Shown here: piece after piece, positions 37,728 through 47,003 of the stretch
Position numbering within the stretch: position 1 is the stretch's first letter
Layout of the letters: each line of letters begins with the position of its first letter
NCBI RefSeq assembly: GCF_015291665.1
Contig: NZ_CP030048.1
Location: 3,844,001-3,908,000 of the forward strand
Direction: 5' to 3'
DNA length: 64,000 nucleotides
Source: Bradyrhizobium sp. CCBAU 53338
GTDB taxonomy: Bacteria; Pseudomonadota; Alphaproteobacteria; Rhizobiales; Xanthobacteraceae
The notes under the pieces: generated by a model
Database searches by the model: none
The model's input: the letters and a program-made list of their open reading frames with translations, nothing else
Told to the model about the DNA's origin: nothing
Program-made: the position numbers and the translations under genes

Positions 37728-39326
37728 ATGTTGTATTTCACGCGGTGGAGGGCGCTCGGGATCATCCTGACGGCGCTGATCGTGTGCCTCTGCGCGGTCC
37801 CGAATTTCTTCCCCGAGGCGCAGGTCAAGACCTGGCCCGCCTGGGCGCAGCGTCGGCTCGTGCTCGGCCTCGACCTTCAGGGCGGCTCCTATCTGCTGCT
37901 CGAGGTCGATGCCAATTACGTCAAGAAGGAAAAGCTCGACCAGGTTCGCGACGATGTCCGCCGCGTGCTGCGCGAGGCCAAGATCGGTTATACGGGCCTC
38001 GCGACTCGCGGTGACGCCGTCGAGGTCCGGGTCAAGGACACCGAGTTCGAGACCGCGCTGGCCAAGCTGCGTGACCTCGCACAGCCGGTCGGCGGCCTGC
38101 TCGGGTCGAGCAGCCAGCGCGACCTCGACGTCTCCGATGCCGGCGGTGGATTGATTCGCCTGGCGCTGTCGCAGCCGGCGATGGTCGAGCGCATGCGCAA
38201 GACCATCGAGCAATCGATCCAGATCGTGGAGCGCCGCGTCAACGAGCTCGGCACCGTCGAGCCGGTGATCCAGCGCCAGGGCACCGACCGAATTCTGGTG
38301 CAGGTTCCGGGCCTCCAGGACCCGACGCATCTGAAGGAATTGCTGGGCAAGACCGCGAAGATGGAATTCCGCATGGTCGACACCTCGGTGCCGCCGGACC
38401 AGGCGCAACGCGGCGGCGTGCCGCCGGATTCCGAGCTCCTGATGAGCCAGAGCACGCCGAAGGTGCCTTACGTCGTCAAGAAGCAGGTGCTGGTCTCGGG
38501 CGCCGAGCTTACCGATGCGCAGCCCGGATTTGACCAGCGTACCAATGAGCCGATCGTCTCCTTCCGCTTCAACTCCACTGGGGCGCGCAAATTCGCGCAG
38601 GCCACGCAGGAGAATGTGGGGCTGCCGTTCGCGATCGTGCTCGACAACGAGGTGATCTCGGCGCCTGTGATCCGCGAGCCCATCACCGGGGGGCAGGGGC
38701 AGATCTCGGGCAACTTTACCGTCCAGTCAGCCAACGACCTCGCGATCCTGATGCGCGCCGGCGCGCTGCCGGCGCCGCTCGCTGTGGCCGAGGAGCGCAC
38801 CGTCGGTCCGGGCCTCGGCCAGGACTCGATTGAGAAGGGCGAGCTTGCGGCCTATGTCGGCTCGATCATGGTCATCGTATTCATGCTGCTGACCTACCGC
38901 CTGTTCGGCGTGTTCGCCAACATCGCGGTGGCCGTCAACGTCGCCATGATCTTCGGCCTGCTGTCGCTGCTCAATGCCACGCTGACGCTGCCCGGCATTG
39001 CGGGCATCGTGCTCACCGTCGGCATCGCGGTCGACAGCAACGTGCTGATCTACGAGCGCATCCGCGAGGAGCTGCGCGGCGGCCGCAACGCGATCTCGGC
39101 GATCGACGCCGGGTTCAAGCGGGCGCTCGCGACCATCCTCGATTCCAACATCACCACCTTCATTGCCGCTGCGGTGCTGTTTTACATCGGCACTGGTCCG
39201 GTGCGCGGCTTCGCCGTGACGCTCGGCATCGGCATCATCACTACGGTGTTCACCGCCTTCACGCTGACCCGGCTGATCGTGGCCGGGTGGGTGCGGTGGA
39301 AGCGGCCGCAGAACGTGCCGATCTAG
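37728..39326 (+). CDS. secD: Protein translocase subunit SecD
   Basis: 532 residues, six membrane helices with the large first periplasmic domain between helices 1 and 2. Seen: LVLGLDLQGGSYLLLEVD, the IVERRVNELGTVEP region and VGIAVDSNVLIYERIREEL. SecDF uses the proton gradient to pull proteins from the Sec channel. It follows yajC by 49 nt. Confidence 0.96.
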   Translation: MLYFTRWRALGIILTALIVCLCAVPNFFPEAQVKTWPAWAQRRLVLGLDLQGGSYLLLEVDANYVKKEKLDQVRDDVRRVLREAKIGYTGLATRGDAVEVRVKDTEFETALAKLRDLAQPVGGLLGSSSQRDLDVSDAGGGLIRLALSQPAMVERMRKTIEQSIQIVERRVNELGTVEPVIQRQGTDRILVQVPGLQDPTHLKELLGKTAKMEFRMVDTSVPPDQAQRGGVPPDSELLMSQSTPKVPYVVKKQVLVSGAELTDAQPGFDQRTNEPIVSFRFNSTGARKFAQATQENVGLPFAIVLDNEVISAPVIREPITGGQGQISGNFTVQSANDLAILMRAGALPAPLAVAEERTVGPGLGQDSIEKGELAAYVGSIMVIVFMLLTYRLFGVFANIAVAVNVAMIFGLLSLLNATLTLPGIAGIVLTVGIAVDSNVLIYERIREELRGGRNAISAIDAGFKRALATILDSNITTFIAAAVLFYIGTGPVRGFAVTLGIGIITTVFTAFTLTRLIVAGWVRWKRPQNVPI

Positions 39327-39336
39327 GAGCCTGACC

Positions 39337-40356
39337 GTGACTCACTACGTTCTCATCGGGCTCGGCATCCTGATTGCTGTCCTCACCGTGGTCTCGGTGT
39401 TCGGCTGGCTGCCGTCACTGCGCATCGTCCCGGACAATACGCATTTCGACTTTACACGCTTCCGTCGCATCAGCTTCCCGATCTCGGCGGCGCTGTCGAT
39501 CGTTGCGATCACGCTGTTCTTCACCCATGGCCTGAATTTCGGCATCGACTTCCGTGGCGGCACGTTGCTGGAGGTCAGGGCGAAGTCGGGCGCCGCCGAC
39601 ATCGCGGCGATGCGAACCACCCTGGACGGCCTGCGTCTTGGCGAGGTCCAGTTGCAGCAGTTCGGTGGCCCGGAGAACGTCCTCATCCGCGTCGCGGAGC
39701 AGCCCGGCGGTGACGCTGCCCAGCAGGAGGCCGTGCAGAAGGTCCGCGGCGCGCTCGGTGATTCCGTCGAGTACCGCCGCGTCGAAGTGGTCGGCCCCCG
39801 CGTTTCTGGCGAACTGCTGGCATTCGGCATGCTCGGCCTGATGCTCGCGATCGTCTCGATCCTGATCTATCTCTGGTTCCGGTTCGAATGGCAGTTCGCG
39901 CTCGGCGCCATGATCGCCAACGTCCACGACATCGTGCTGACCATCGGCTTCATGTCGATCAGCCAGGTCGATTTCGACCTGACCAGCATCGCGGCGCTTC
40001 TGACCATTCTGGGCTATTCGCTCAACGACACTGTCGTCATCTATGACCGTATCCGTGAAATGCTGCGGCGCTACAAGAAGATGCCGATGCCGCAGCTGCT
40101 GAACGAGTCCATCAACTCGACGCTGTCACGCTCGATCATCACCCACTTCACGGTGACGCTGGCGTTGCTGGCGCTCCTGCTGTTCGGCGGTCATGCCATC
40201 CACAGCTTCACGGCCGTCATGATGTTCGGCGTGGTGCTGGTCGGCACCTACACCTCGATCTTCATCGCCGCACCGATCCTGATCTATCTCGGCGTCGGCG
40301 AGCATCGCGAAGATGCGAAGGAAGAGGCTCCGCCGTCGAAGAAAAACAAGGCATGA
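39337..40356 (+). CDS. secF: Protein translocase subunit SecF
   Basis: 339 residues starting at GTG 39337, 10 nt after secD. Six membrane helices; GLNFGIDFRGGTLLEVRAK at the first periplasmic domain and SLNDTVVIYDRIREMLRR in helix 4/5 are SecF signatures. It works with SecD. The C-terminal tail is Lys/Pro-rich. Confidence 0.96.
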   Translation: MTHYVLIGLGILIAVLTVVSVFGWLPSLRIVPDNTHFDFTRFRRISFPISAALSIVAITLFFTHGLNFGIDFRGGTLLEVRAKSGAADIAAMRTTLDGLRLGEVQLQQFGGPENVLIRVAEQPGGDAAQQEAVQKVRGALGDSVEYRRVEVVGPRVSGELLAFGMLGLMLAIVSILIYLWFRFEWQFALGAMIANVHDIVLTIGFMSISQVDFDLTSIAALLTILGYSLNDTVVIYDRIREMLRRYKKMPMPQLLNESINSTLSRSIITHFTVTLALLALLLFGGHAIHSFTAVMMFGVVLVGTYTSIFIAAPILIYLGVGEHREDAKEEAPPSKKNKA

Positions 40357-40367
40357 TCCGAACCGGA

Positions 40368-40393
40368 TGCCCTCGCATGAGTTTGCGAGGGCA
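40368..40393 (+). terminator. Hairpin between secF and the Mth938-like gene
   Basis: Perfect 10-bp stem TGCCCTCGCA (40368-40377) / TGCGAGGGCA (40384-40393), loop TGAGTT, 11 nt after the secF stop and 23 nt before the next start. No T-run follows, so it may attenuate, or protect the upstream mRNA end, rather than stop transcription. Confidence 0.45.
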
Positions 40394-40416
40394 GTAGCCT
40401 CATTCGGACGAAGCTC

Positions 40417-40800
40417 ATGGCCGGCGATCCCAACGCTCCCCATTTCCCGCGCCCGGCGCCCATCGAGGCCTATGGCAAGGGCGGCTTCGCCTTCGCCGGC
40501 ATGTCGCACCGCGGCTCGCTGCTCTGCCTGCCCGACGCGATCTGGGCCTGGGATGTGACTGATCCCGCCAAGATCGACCGCTATTCGCTGGATCGGGTTT
40601 TCGCCGCGGCCAACAGCATCGACACCCTTCTGGTTGGTACCGGAACCGGGCTCTGGCTGGCGCCGCCGGAGTTACGCCAGGCGCTGAAGGCGGTGAGGGT
40701 GGTGCTGGACACGATGCAGACCGGCCCGGCCGTGCGCACCTACAACATCATGATGGGCGAACGGCGCCGCGTCGCGGCTGCGCTGATTGCCGTGCCATGA
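40417..40800 (+). CDS. Mth938-like domain protein (NDUFAF3 family)
   Basis: 127 residues, DUF498/Mth938 fold. Opening FPRPAPIEAYGKGGFAFAG and DTLLVGTGTGLWLAPPELRQ are family features. The mitochondrial relative NDUFAF3 is a complex I assembly factor. In alphaproteobacteria this gene commonly follows secF, as here. The stop overlaps the next start (ATGA). Confidence 0.85.
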   Translation: MAGDPNAPHFPRPAPIEAYGKGGFAFAGMSHRGSLLCLPDAIWAWDVTDPAKIDRYSLDRVFAAANSIDTLLVGTGTGLWLAPPELRQALKAVRVVLDTMQTGPAVRTYNIMMGERRRVAAALIAVP

Positions 40801-41660
40801 GCAGCACTGCGCCGCCGCCGGATACCGCGACGTTCTGCGCCGACCTGGTGCGCAGCCACGACTTTCCGCGGTATGCCGCGACCCTGTTCGCGCCGGCCGC
40901 CGAGCGCCGCGCGCTGCTGGCGCTCTACGCCTTCAATGTCGAGATCGTTCGCGTTCGCGACCAGGTGAGCCAGCCTTTGCCGGGCGAAATACGCTTTCAA
41001 TGGTGGACCGACCTGTTCTCCGGGCTCGTTCACGGCAGCGCCGAGGGCAATCCAGTGGCAGCCGAGTTGCTGCGCGCGATCCGCGATTTTGACCTGCCGG
41101 TCGAGCCATTGTCGTTGCTGGTCGATGAGCATCAGTTCGATCTCTACAACGATCCGATGCCGACCATGACGGCGCTTGAAGGCTATCTGGCCGCGACCTC
41201 GTCGGCTTTGTTCGCGCTGGCAGCGCGGATCATGGGGGTATCTTCGGACGAGGCCGAGCATCTCGCGCGGCACGCCGGATTGGCGCAAGGGATCACGCAG
41301 GTGATTGCGAACCTGCCGCGGGACTCGTCGCATCGGCAATTGTTTCTGCCGCAGCAATTTTTGACCAGCCATGGTTGCGGCATGGAGGACGTGTTTGCTG
41401 GCAAGGCGACACCCGATCTCCATGCCGTGCTGGACCAGCTCATCGGCGAAGCGCGACAGCATCTGGCGACGGCCTTGTCGCTGCTGGCGCACGTGCCGCT
41501 CTCGGCGCGGGCCGCCTTCCTGCCGCTGAGCCAGGTACGGGCCGATCTCGATCGGCTGTCGCGGCCGGGGCGCAATCCCTTCGCGCCGCAGCCGGTCTCG
41601 CGGTTGCGCACCTTGTGGACGCTGTGGCGGGCTTCACGATCCCGGGAATTTACCAAATAG
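40797..41660 (+). CDS. Squalene/phytoene synthase-like protein (NDUFAF6 family)
   Basis: 287 residues with the all-helical trans-isoprenyl synthase fold. The first Asp-rich motif is altered (NVEIVRVRDQVS) and the second is not intact (HQFDLYNDPMP), so prenyl-diphosphate chemistry is doubtful. This agrees with NDUFAF6-type members, non-catalytic helpers of complex I assembly. Translational coupling to the NDUFAF3-type gene supports a shared role. Confidence 0.8.
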   Translation: MSSTAPPPDTATFCADLVRSHDFPRYAATLFAPAAERRALLALYAFNVEIVRVRDQVSQPLPGEIRFQWWTDLFSGLVHGSAEGNPVAAELLRAIRDFDLPVEPLSLLVDEHQFDLYNDPMPTMTALEGYLAATSSALFALAARIMGVSSDEAEHLARHAGLAQGITQVIANLPRDSSHRQLFLPQQFLTSHGCGMEDVFAGKATPDLHAVLDQLIGEARQHLATALSLLAHVPLSARAAFLPLSQVRADLDRLSRPGRNPFAPQPVSRLRTLWTLWRASRSREFTK

Positions 41661-41705
41661 CGGTTGGCTTGTCGCCCAAACCAGTCAAATGCTCTATGCT
41701 GTCCC

Positions 41706-42950
41706 ATGGCTGAGATGTCCCAAATCGCATCTTCTGATCTGAGCGGCCTTCCGGTTACGCCGGCTGACATTCACGCCGCGGCCGAGGTCATCCGGGGCGC
41801 CGTCGTCGAGACGCCCTGCAGCTACAGCCGGACGCTGAGCAACATCTGCGGCTGCGACCTCTGGCTCAAGTTCGAAAACCTCCAGTTCACGTCCTCGTTC
41901 AAGGAGCGTGGTGCGCTGAACCGGCTGACTGCACTGACGCCGGAGGAGCGTGCGCGGGGCGTCGTCGCCATGTCGGCGGGCAACCATGCACAGGGCGTCG
42001 CCTATCACGCCAGGCGGCTCGGCATTCCCGCCACCATCGTGATGCCCGTGGGCACGCCGATGGTGAAGGTCGAGAACACCAGGCATCATGGTGCCGAGGT
42101 GGTCGTGACAGGCGCGACGCTGGAGGAAGCGGCTGCGTTTGCACGAAGCCATGGCGAAGCCCGCGGCATGATCTTCGTCCATCCGTATGACGATCCACGC
42201 GTCATCGCGGGGCAGGGCACGGTCGGGCTGGAGATGCTCAAGGCAGTGCCGGAACTCGACACGCTGGTCGTCCCGATCGGCGGTGGCGGCCTGATCAGCG
42301 GCATTGCCATTGCCGCAAAATCGCTAAAACCGTCGCTGCGGATTCTCGGCGTCGAAGCCTGGCTTTATCCCTCGATGTACAATGCCGTCCATGGCGGCAA
42401 TCTCCCGGCGCGCGGCGATACGCTCGCCGAAGGCATCGCGGTCAAATCGCCGGGCAGGATCACCACGGAAATCGTTCGCAGCCTCGTCGACGACATCGCG
42501 CTCGTCAACGAAGCCGAGCTCGAGCGTGCGGTCGCGACCCTGATCTCGATCGAGAAGACGGTCGTCGAGGGCGCCGGCGCCGCAGGCCTGGCGGCCATCA
42601 TGTCCGATCCCACGCGGTTTGCCGGCGAGAAGGTTGGTCTGGTCCTGAGCGGCGGCAATATCGACACCAGGCTCATTGCCTCGGTGCTGACGCGCGAACT
42701 CGCGCGTGAGGGGCGGCTGACGCAGCTCTCGCTCGATATTCCTGACAGGCCTGGCCAGTTGGCCGCGGTCGCGGCGCTGCTCGCAGAGGCCGGTGCCAAC
42801 ATCATCGAGGTCTCGCACCAGCGGACCTTCTCGGATCTGCCGGCGAAGGCGACGCTGTTGCAACTCGTCATCGAGACTCGCGACAGTGCGCATCTCGACG
42901 AGGTCATGGCCAAGCTCAGCGCCTCCGGTTTGAGCGCGCGCTGCACCTGA
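41706..42950 (+). CDS. Threonine ammonia-lyase (threonine dehydratase) with ACT domain
   Basis: 414 residues from ATG 41706 (ATG 41715 is also possible). The PLP lysine is Lys66 in SSFKERGALNR; the phosphate loop is GGGGLISG. The C-terminal ~75 residues (LTQLSLDIPDRPGQLAAVAA) form an ACT domain, which suggests allosteric control. It converts threonine to 2-oxobutyrate and ammonia. One ACT domain and this length fit the biosynthetic/catabolic IlvA-TdcB intermediate type. Confidence 0.93.
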   Translation: MAEMSQIASSDLSGLPVTPADIHAAAEVIRGAVVETPCSYSRTLSNICGCDLWLKFENLQFTSSFKERGALNRLTALTPEERARGVVAMSAGNHAQGVAYHARRLGIPATIVMPVGTPMVKVENTRHHGAEVVVTGATLEEAAAFARSHGEARGMIFVHPYDDPRVIAGQGTVGLEMLKAVPELDTLVVPIGGGGLISGIAIAAKSLKPSLRILGVEAWLYPSMYNAVHGGNLPARGDTLAEGIAVKSPGRITTEIVRSLVDDIALVNEAELERAVATLISIEKTVVEGAGAAGLAAIMSDPTRFAGEKVGLVLSGGNIDTRLIASVLTRELAREGRLTQLSLDIPDRPGQLAAVAALLAEAGANIIEVSHQRTFSDLPAKATLLQLVIETRDSAHLDEVMAKLSASGLSARCT

Positions 42951-42956
42951 AGCGGA

Positions 42957-44516
42957 CTATTCCGTCAGCCCCGCGGCGCGAAGGGCCTCACCAAGCTCCG
43001 CCGCCAACGCCGGCGCGCAGTTGACGCCCTGGAATTGACGGCCGTAGCGGAAAGTCGGGTGCAGTTCCAGCACCCGGGCTGCGGCTGCTTTTGCCTCCTG
43101 CAATCGGCCGAGCTTTGCGAGCGCCGCCGCCAATTGCACGTGGGTGATGCTGTGGCGCGGATTGGCCTGAACCGAGCGGTAGGCCGCACGGCAGGCCTCT
43201 TCAAACCGGCCGCGGTGGAAGTGTCCCATCGCCTGTGCGTCGAAGGCTGCGAACGCCCAGGAATCGAACGGGCTGAGCCGCATGCCGCGCTCGCTCCATT
43301 CGATGGCGCGGTCGGCATCGCCACCCCAGCCCAGCATGACGCTGCCGAGGATGTAAGTCAGCGCAGATGACGGGCTGATCGAAAGCGCCGCGTCGAGCGC
43401 GGTGAATGCCGCGGAGCGATCGTGCCCATCCATGCCGATCGAAAAGCCCGCCAATGTGAGCGCAACGGCGTCATCCTGCCCGTGGGCGATGGCCGATCGT
43501 GCATGATTGATCGAGGCGGCGCGGCTCGCCTCCTGCAAACCGGCACGAAGGAAAAGGCAATGATGGCACATCGCGGCGTTGCCGTGCGCCAGTGCGTAGG
43601 AGGGCTCGAGCGCGATCGCGCGCTCGAGCAGAACAAGCGCTTGCGTCACATGCTCCGGCATGCCGGAATCGACGTCAGGCTGGGCCCGCAGGACGAGGTC
43701 ATAGGCATCGAGGCTGTCGGGCCGCTGGCGCTTGACCCGGTTGATTTCGGCGCGACGCAGGCTCGGCGCGATGGCACCCACGACCGACATGGCAATGTCG
43801 TCCTGAAGCGCGAAGATATCATCGGACCGGCGGTCATAGCGCTCGGCCCACACATGCATGCCGGTCGACGCATCAATCAGCTGACCCGTGATCCGCACAT
43901 TGCTGCCGGTCTTGCGGACGCTGCCTTCCAGCACGTAGCGCACACCAAGCTCGCGGCCGACCTGCTTCACCTCGACCGCTCGGCCCTTGTACGTAAACGT
44001 GGAGTTCCGCGCGATCACGAACAGCCAGTTGATGCGGGACAGGCCGGTGATGATGTCGTCGACCATTCCGTCGGCAAAATAGTCCTGCTCCGCGTCGCCG
44101 CTCAGGTTCGTGAACGGAAGCACCGCGATTGATGGTCTGTCCGGCAATGTCAGCGATGGTGTGGAGGCCTTCGCCGGGTCGGACACCGTCACGGACGGAC
44201 CGACATAGCGATAGCCGCGCCGTGGCAGGGTCTCGATCCATTGCGCGCCCCCGGAAGCGTCTGCCAGCGTACGCCGGACGGCGGCCATTTGGACTGTCAG
44301 GTTGCTGTCTTCAATTGCCTGGGCGGGCCACGCTGCCTCGATCAAGGCGTCCTTCGATACTGGCATGCCGGCTTGCTGCACCAGCAAGGTCAAAAGCTGC
44401 ACCGCGCGCTGGCCGAGCAGGGTTGGCTCGGCCCCGCGGAACAGAATCCCTGCATCGGCGTCGAGGCGGAACGGACCAAATTCAAGGATCGCGGCCATCG
44501 CCGAAGAAGGCCACAT
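42957..44516 (-). CDS. CadC-like transcriptional regulator with TolB-like and TPR domains
   Basis: About 519 residues; start at ATG 44516 or 44498. An OmpR/CadC-type winged helix (about residues 10-105: LLGQRAVQLLTLLVQQ, DSNLTVQMAAVRRTL, ETLPRRGYRYVGP) is followed by a TolB-N/FlgO-like segment (SIAVLPFTNLSGDAEQDYFA) and C-terminal TPR repeats. Proteins of this layout are often mislabelled adenylate cyclase; no cyclase domain is present. No membrane helix is obvious. It is divergent from the cupin gene. Confidence 0.85.
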   Translation of the reverse strand: MWPSSAMAAILEFGPFRLDADAGILFRGAEPTLLGQRAVQLLTLLVQQAGMPVSKDALIEAAWPAQAIEDSNLTVQMAAVRRTLADASGGAQWIETLPRRGYRYVGPSVTVSDPAKASTPSLTLPDRPSIAVLPFTNLSGDAEQDYFADGMVDDIITGLSRINWLFVIARNSTFTYKGRAVEVKQVGRELGVRYVLEGSVRKTGSNVRITGQLIDASTGMHVWAERYDRRSDDIFALQDDIAMSVVGAIAPSLRRAEINRVKRQRPDSLDAYDLVLRAQPDVDSGMPEHVTQALVLLERAIALEPSYALAHGNAAMCHHCLFLRAGLQEASRAASINHARSAIAHGQDDAVALTLAGFSIGMDGHDRSAAFTALDAALSISPSSALTYILGSVMLGWGGDADRAIEWSERGMRLSPFDSWAFAAFDAQAMGHFHRGRFEEACRAAYRSVQANPRHSITHVQLAAALAKLGRLQEAKAAAARVLELHPTFRYGRQFQGVNCAPALAAELGEALRAAGLTE

Positions 44517-44625
44517 TTCGCAGGTTTTTTGCAATGATTTCCGCGTTGGTTCGCTACTTCCCGGAGCAGGCGGGTCATCATGGTGCCGTTGCCAGGCAAT
44601 CTGGCGACCAGCCATGGAGGACCAC

Positions 44626-45087
44626 ATGAACGCAAAGCCGCTCGTCCGCAGGCCCGGCGAAACCAGGGGAGTGATGCTGCGCGGTCAGCCGATGGCTTTT
44701 CTGGTGACGGGGGAGGACACCCGTCACACCAGCATGTTCGATTGGACGATTCCGGCCGGGTTCGCCACGGGCCGGCATGTTCATCGTGTGCAGGAAGAGA
44801 CCTTCTACATGCTCGAAGGCGAGTGCGAATGGCACGTCGCCGAAGAGGTTGTCCGGGCCAAGCCGGGGACCTACCTCTTCATTCCTCCGGGCGTTCCTCA
44901 CAACATTACCAATGTCAGCGACAAGCCCGCACGCGTGCTCATGACCGTCTCCCCACCGGGGCACGAACACTATTTCGAGGAATTGGCCAGGCTCACCGCC
45001 AGCGGAGCGCCGGACGCAAAAGCGATCAGCGAGTTGCGCGCCCGCTTCGATACGGACCAGCTGTCGCCACTGACGACGAGGGCCTGA
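44626..45087 (+). CDS. Cupin domain protein
   Basis: 153 residues from ATG 44626, which has a strong GGAGG 6 nt upstream. The first cupin motif holds His51, His53 and Glu57/58 (GRHVHRVQEETFYMLEGE) and the second reads FIPPGVPHNITN, so a metal site is likely. Substrate unknown; relatives include quercetinase-type and regulatory cupins. Divergent from the CadC-like regulator, which may control it. Confidence 0.82.
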   Translation: MNAKPLVRRPGETRGVMLRGQPMAFLVTGEDTRHTSMFDWTIPAGFATGRHVHRVQEETFYMLEGECEWHVAEEVVRAKPGTYLFIPPGVPHNITNVSDKPARVLMTVSPPGHEHYFEELARLTASGAPDAKAISELRARFDTDQLSPLTTRA

Positions 45088-45108
45088 AGCTCCTGGCGGA
45101 AAAGCGCG

Positions 45109-46311
45109 CTATCGCGATGCCAGGCCTGCGAGGAAGGCGACCAATCGATCGATCTCCGCTTCCGTGTTGTAGTAATGCGGGGACGCCCGCACGACCACCG
45201 GCAGCGCGCGAGCTTCGGCATCGATCCGGGTACTCGACGGATCTGATGCGCCGATGGTGATGCCGGCTGCCGCCGCTCTGCTGACGATCGCGTCTGCTTC
45301 GTAGCCGTCCATCGTGAAGCTGACGATGGCACCCGGTGTGCGGCCGAGGTCGCGAATGGTGACACCGCTGATAGCGACGAGGCCCTTGCGAAGGCGGCCG
45401 GCCAGCAGGCGGCAGCGCTGCTCGATCGGGGAGAGGCCGATCGCGAGGGCATAGTCGACGGCGGCGCCCAGACCGAGCCGCGCCGCGTAATTGTTCTCCC
45501 AGGTCTCGAACCGGCGCGCATCGTCGCGGAGCTGATAGTGGTTCCGCGAGATCCAGGGTGCCGCAAAATGGTCGATCATCGGCGGCTCCAGCCCTTGCAG
45601 CAGCGGTCTGCGGACGTAAAGGAAGCCGGTGCCGCGCGGACCGCGCAGGAACTTGCGGCCGGTGGCGGAGAGCATGTCACAGCCGATCGCTTCGACGTCG
45701 ACTTGCATCTGCCCGACCGCCTGACAGGCATCGAGCAGATAGGGAATGCCTTGTGCCCGCGCGATCTTGCCGATGGCCGCGGCGGGATTGACCAGCCCGC
45801 CATTGGTCGGAACCCAGGTGATGGCGATCAGCTTCACTTTGTCGTCGATCATGCGTTCGAGCGCCTGGATGTCGAGCTCGCCGGTGGCATCGCTCGGAAC
45901 CACGTCGATGACTGCGCCCGTCCGTTTGGCGACCTGAAGGAACGCGACGTAGTTGGCGGCGTATTCTGCCTCGGCGGTCAGGATTCGGTCGCCTGCGCAA
46001 AACGGCAGCGCGTAGAACGCCATCTGCCAGGCGACGGTCGCGTTCTCCATGAGTGCGATCTCGTCCGGCGCGGCATTCAGCAAACGCGCGACCGAGCCGT
46101 ATACCGCGTCGAGCCGGCCGGACTCGCGGTCGGCAGCGGCATAGCCGCCGATCTCGCTCTCCAGATCGATATGCGACTTCAGCGCCTCCACAACCGGCGT
46201 GGGCATCAGTGCCGCTCCAGCATTGTGGAGATAGGCGCGCCAGGAGGCGGCCGGCGTGTCGGCGCGTATTCGATCGATGTCGATCAATCGGCTCTCCCTC
46301 TCGCGATCCAT
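45109..46311 (-). CDS. Class V aminotransferase-fold PLP enzyme
   Basis: 400 residues. The PLP lysine is Lys220 (SATGRKFLRGPRG) and Asp194 (LLDACQAVGQ) should hold the pyridine nitrogen. It belongs with cysteine desulfurase / isopenicillin-N epimerase-like proteins, but lacks a conserved Cys loop of SufS/IscS and has no Fe-S genes beside it. The exact reaction is unknown. It converges with the cupin gene. Confidence 0.85.
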   Translation of the reverse strand: MDRERESRLIDIDRIRADTPAASWRAYLHNAGAALMPTPVVEALKSHIDLESEIGGYAAADRESGRLDAVYGSVARLLNAAPDEIALMENATVAWQMAFYALPFCAGDRILTAEAEYAANYVAFLQVAKRTGAVIDVVPSDATGELDIQALERMIDDKVKLIAITWVPTNGGLVNPAAAIGKIARAQGIPYLLDACQAVGQMQVDVEAIGCDMLSATGRKFLRGPRGTGFLYVRRPLLQGLEPPMIDHFAAPWISRNHYQLRDDARRFETWENNYAARLGLGAAVDYALAIGLSPIEQRCRLLAGRLRKGLVAISGVTIRDLGRTPGAIVSFTMDGYEADAIVSRAAAAGITIGASDPSSTRIDAEARALPVVVRASPHYYNTEAEIDRLVAFLAGLASR

Positions 46312-46369
46312 CTATCAGCATGGATTAAAGGCGCCGAACAAGGCGAGCAAGCCGGGAGCGGGCTACGTC

Positions 46370-46933
46370 TCAGATGCAGAGGCCGAGCAGCTTGACGTGG
46401 CAGTTGCTGGATCTTGGCTTGCTCGCAGGGGTGACCTCGCGTTTCACAGCGACCAGTGGCTCGCTGTCCTTCTTGCCCTTGCCCTTCCCTGGCTTCGGCT
46501 CGTAATCGCCGGCGATCACCATCGCCCAATAGGTGCGCTTGCCGCTGGCGTTCTTCGCGCTGGCGATGCCGACGCGCGAGGCATTGTGCAGCAGCAGGTT
46601 CTTGCGGTGGCCGGACGAGTCGATCCACTGTCCGAGCGTCTTCTCGAAGGTGTCGTAGCCGTAGGCGATGTTCTCGGCGGCGCGGCCCGCGCCTGACGGC
46701 GCGACGCGCTTGGTGAACGGGCCAAGGGCATCGTGGCTCAGATCATCCTTGGCCGCCATCGCGCGGGCCTGGTTCATCGCGATGTGGTCGAGCGTAGCGT
46801 CGCGCACGACGCGGCCCTCACCATGCTTCGCCCGGAAGGCGGAGATCTGTTCGGCGGGGGACTCCGCGGCCATCACAGGCGCGACCGCCAGCAGCACCAG
46901 ACCTGCGATCAGCAGGGCGGCGCGGCGCCTCAT
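46370..46933 (-). CDS. Secreted CAP-domain (SCP/PR-1) protein
   Basis: About 187 residues from ATG 46933, giving a classic signal peptide (MRRRAALLIAGLVLLAVAP); ATG 46951 or 46993 would add residues in front. CAP motifs: HIAMNQARAMAAKDDLSHDA, AAENIAYGYDTF and WIDSSGHRKNLL. The tail is Lys/Gly-rich and has two Cys (SNCHVKLLGLCI). Function in bacteria is not settled. It lies downstream of the kinase gene on the same strand. Confidence 0.82.
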   Translation of the reverse strand: MRRRAALLIAGLVLLAVAPVMAAESPAEQISAFRAKHGEGRVVRDATLDHIAMNQARAMAAKDDLSHDALGPFTKRVAPSGAGRAAENIAYGYDTFEKTLGQWIDSSGHRKNLLLHNASRVGIASAKNASGKRTYWAMVIAGDYEPKPGKGKGKKDSEPLVAVKREVTPASKPRSSNCHVKLLGLCI

Positions 46934-47003
46934 GGTCCCCCAGCTGGTCATTGTGCCCCAAGTCTGTGTAATCTTCGGCTTCTCCACCGGCATTGTGGAC
47001 GCT

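Noticed and set aside
44302-44625. Longer N-terminus for the cupin
   Set aside because: The upstream frame runs opposite the CadC-like regulator; the ATG at 44626 has GGAGG at ideal distance and starts the domain.
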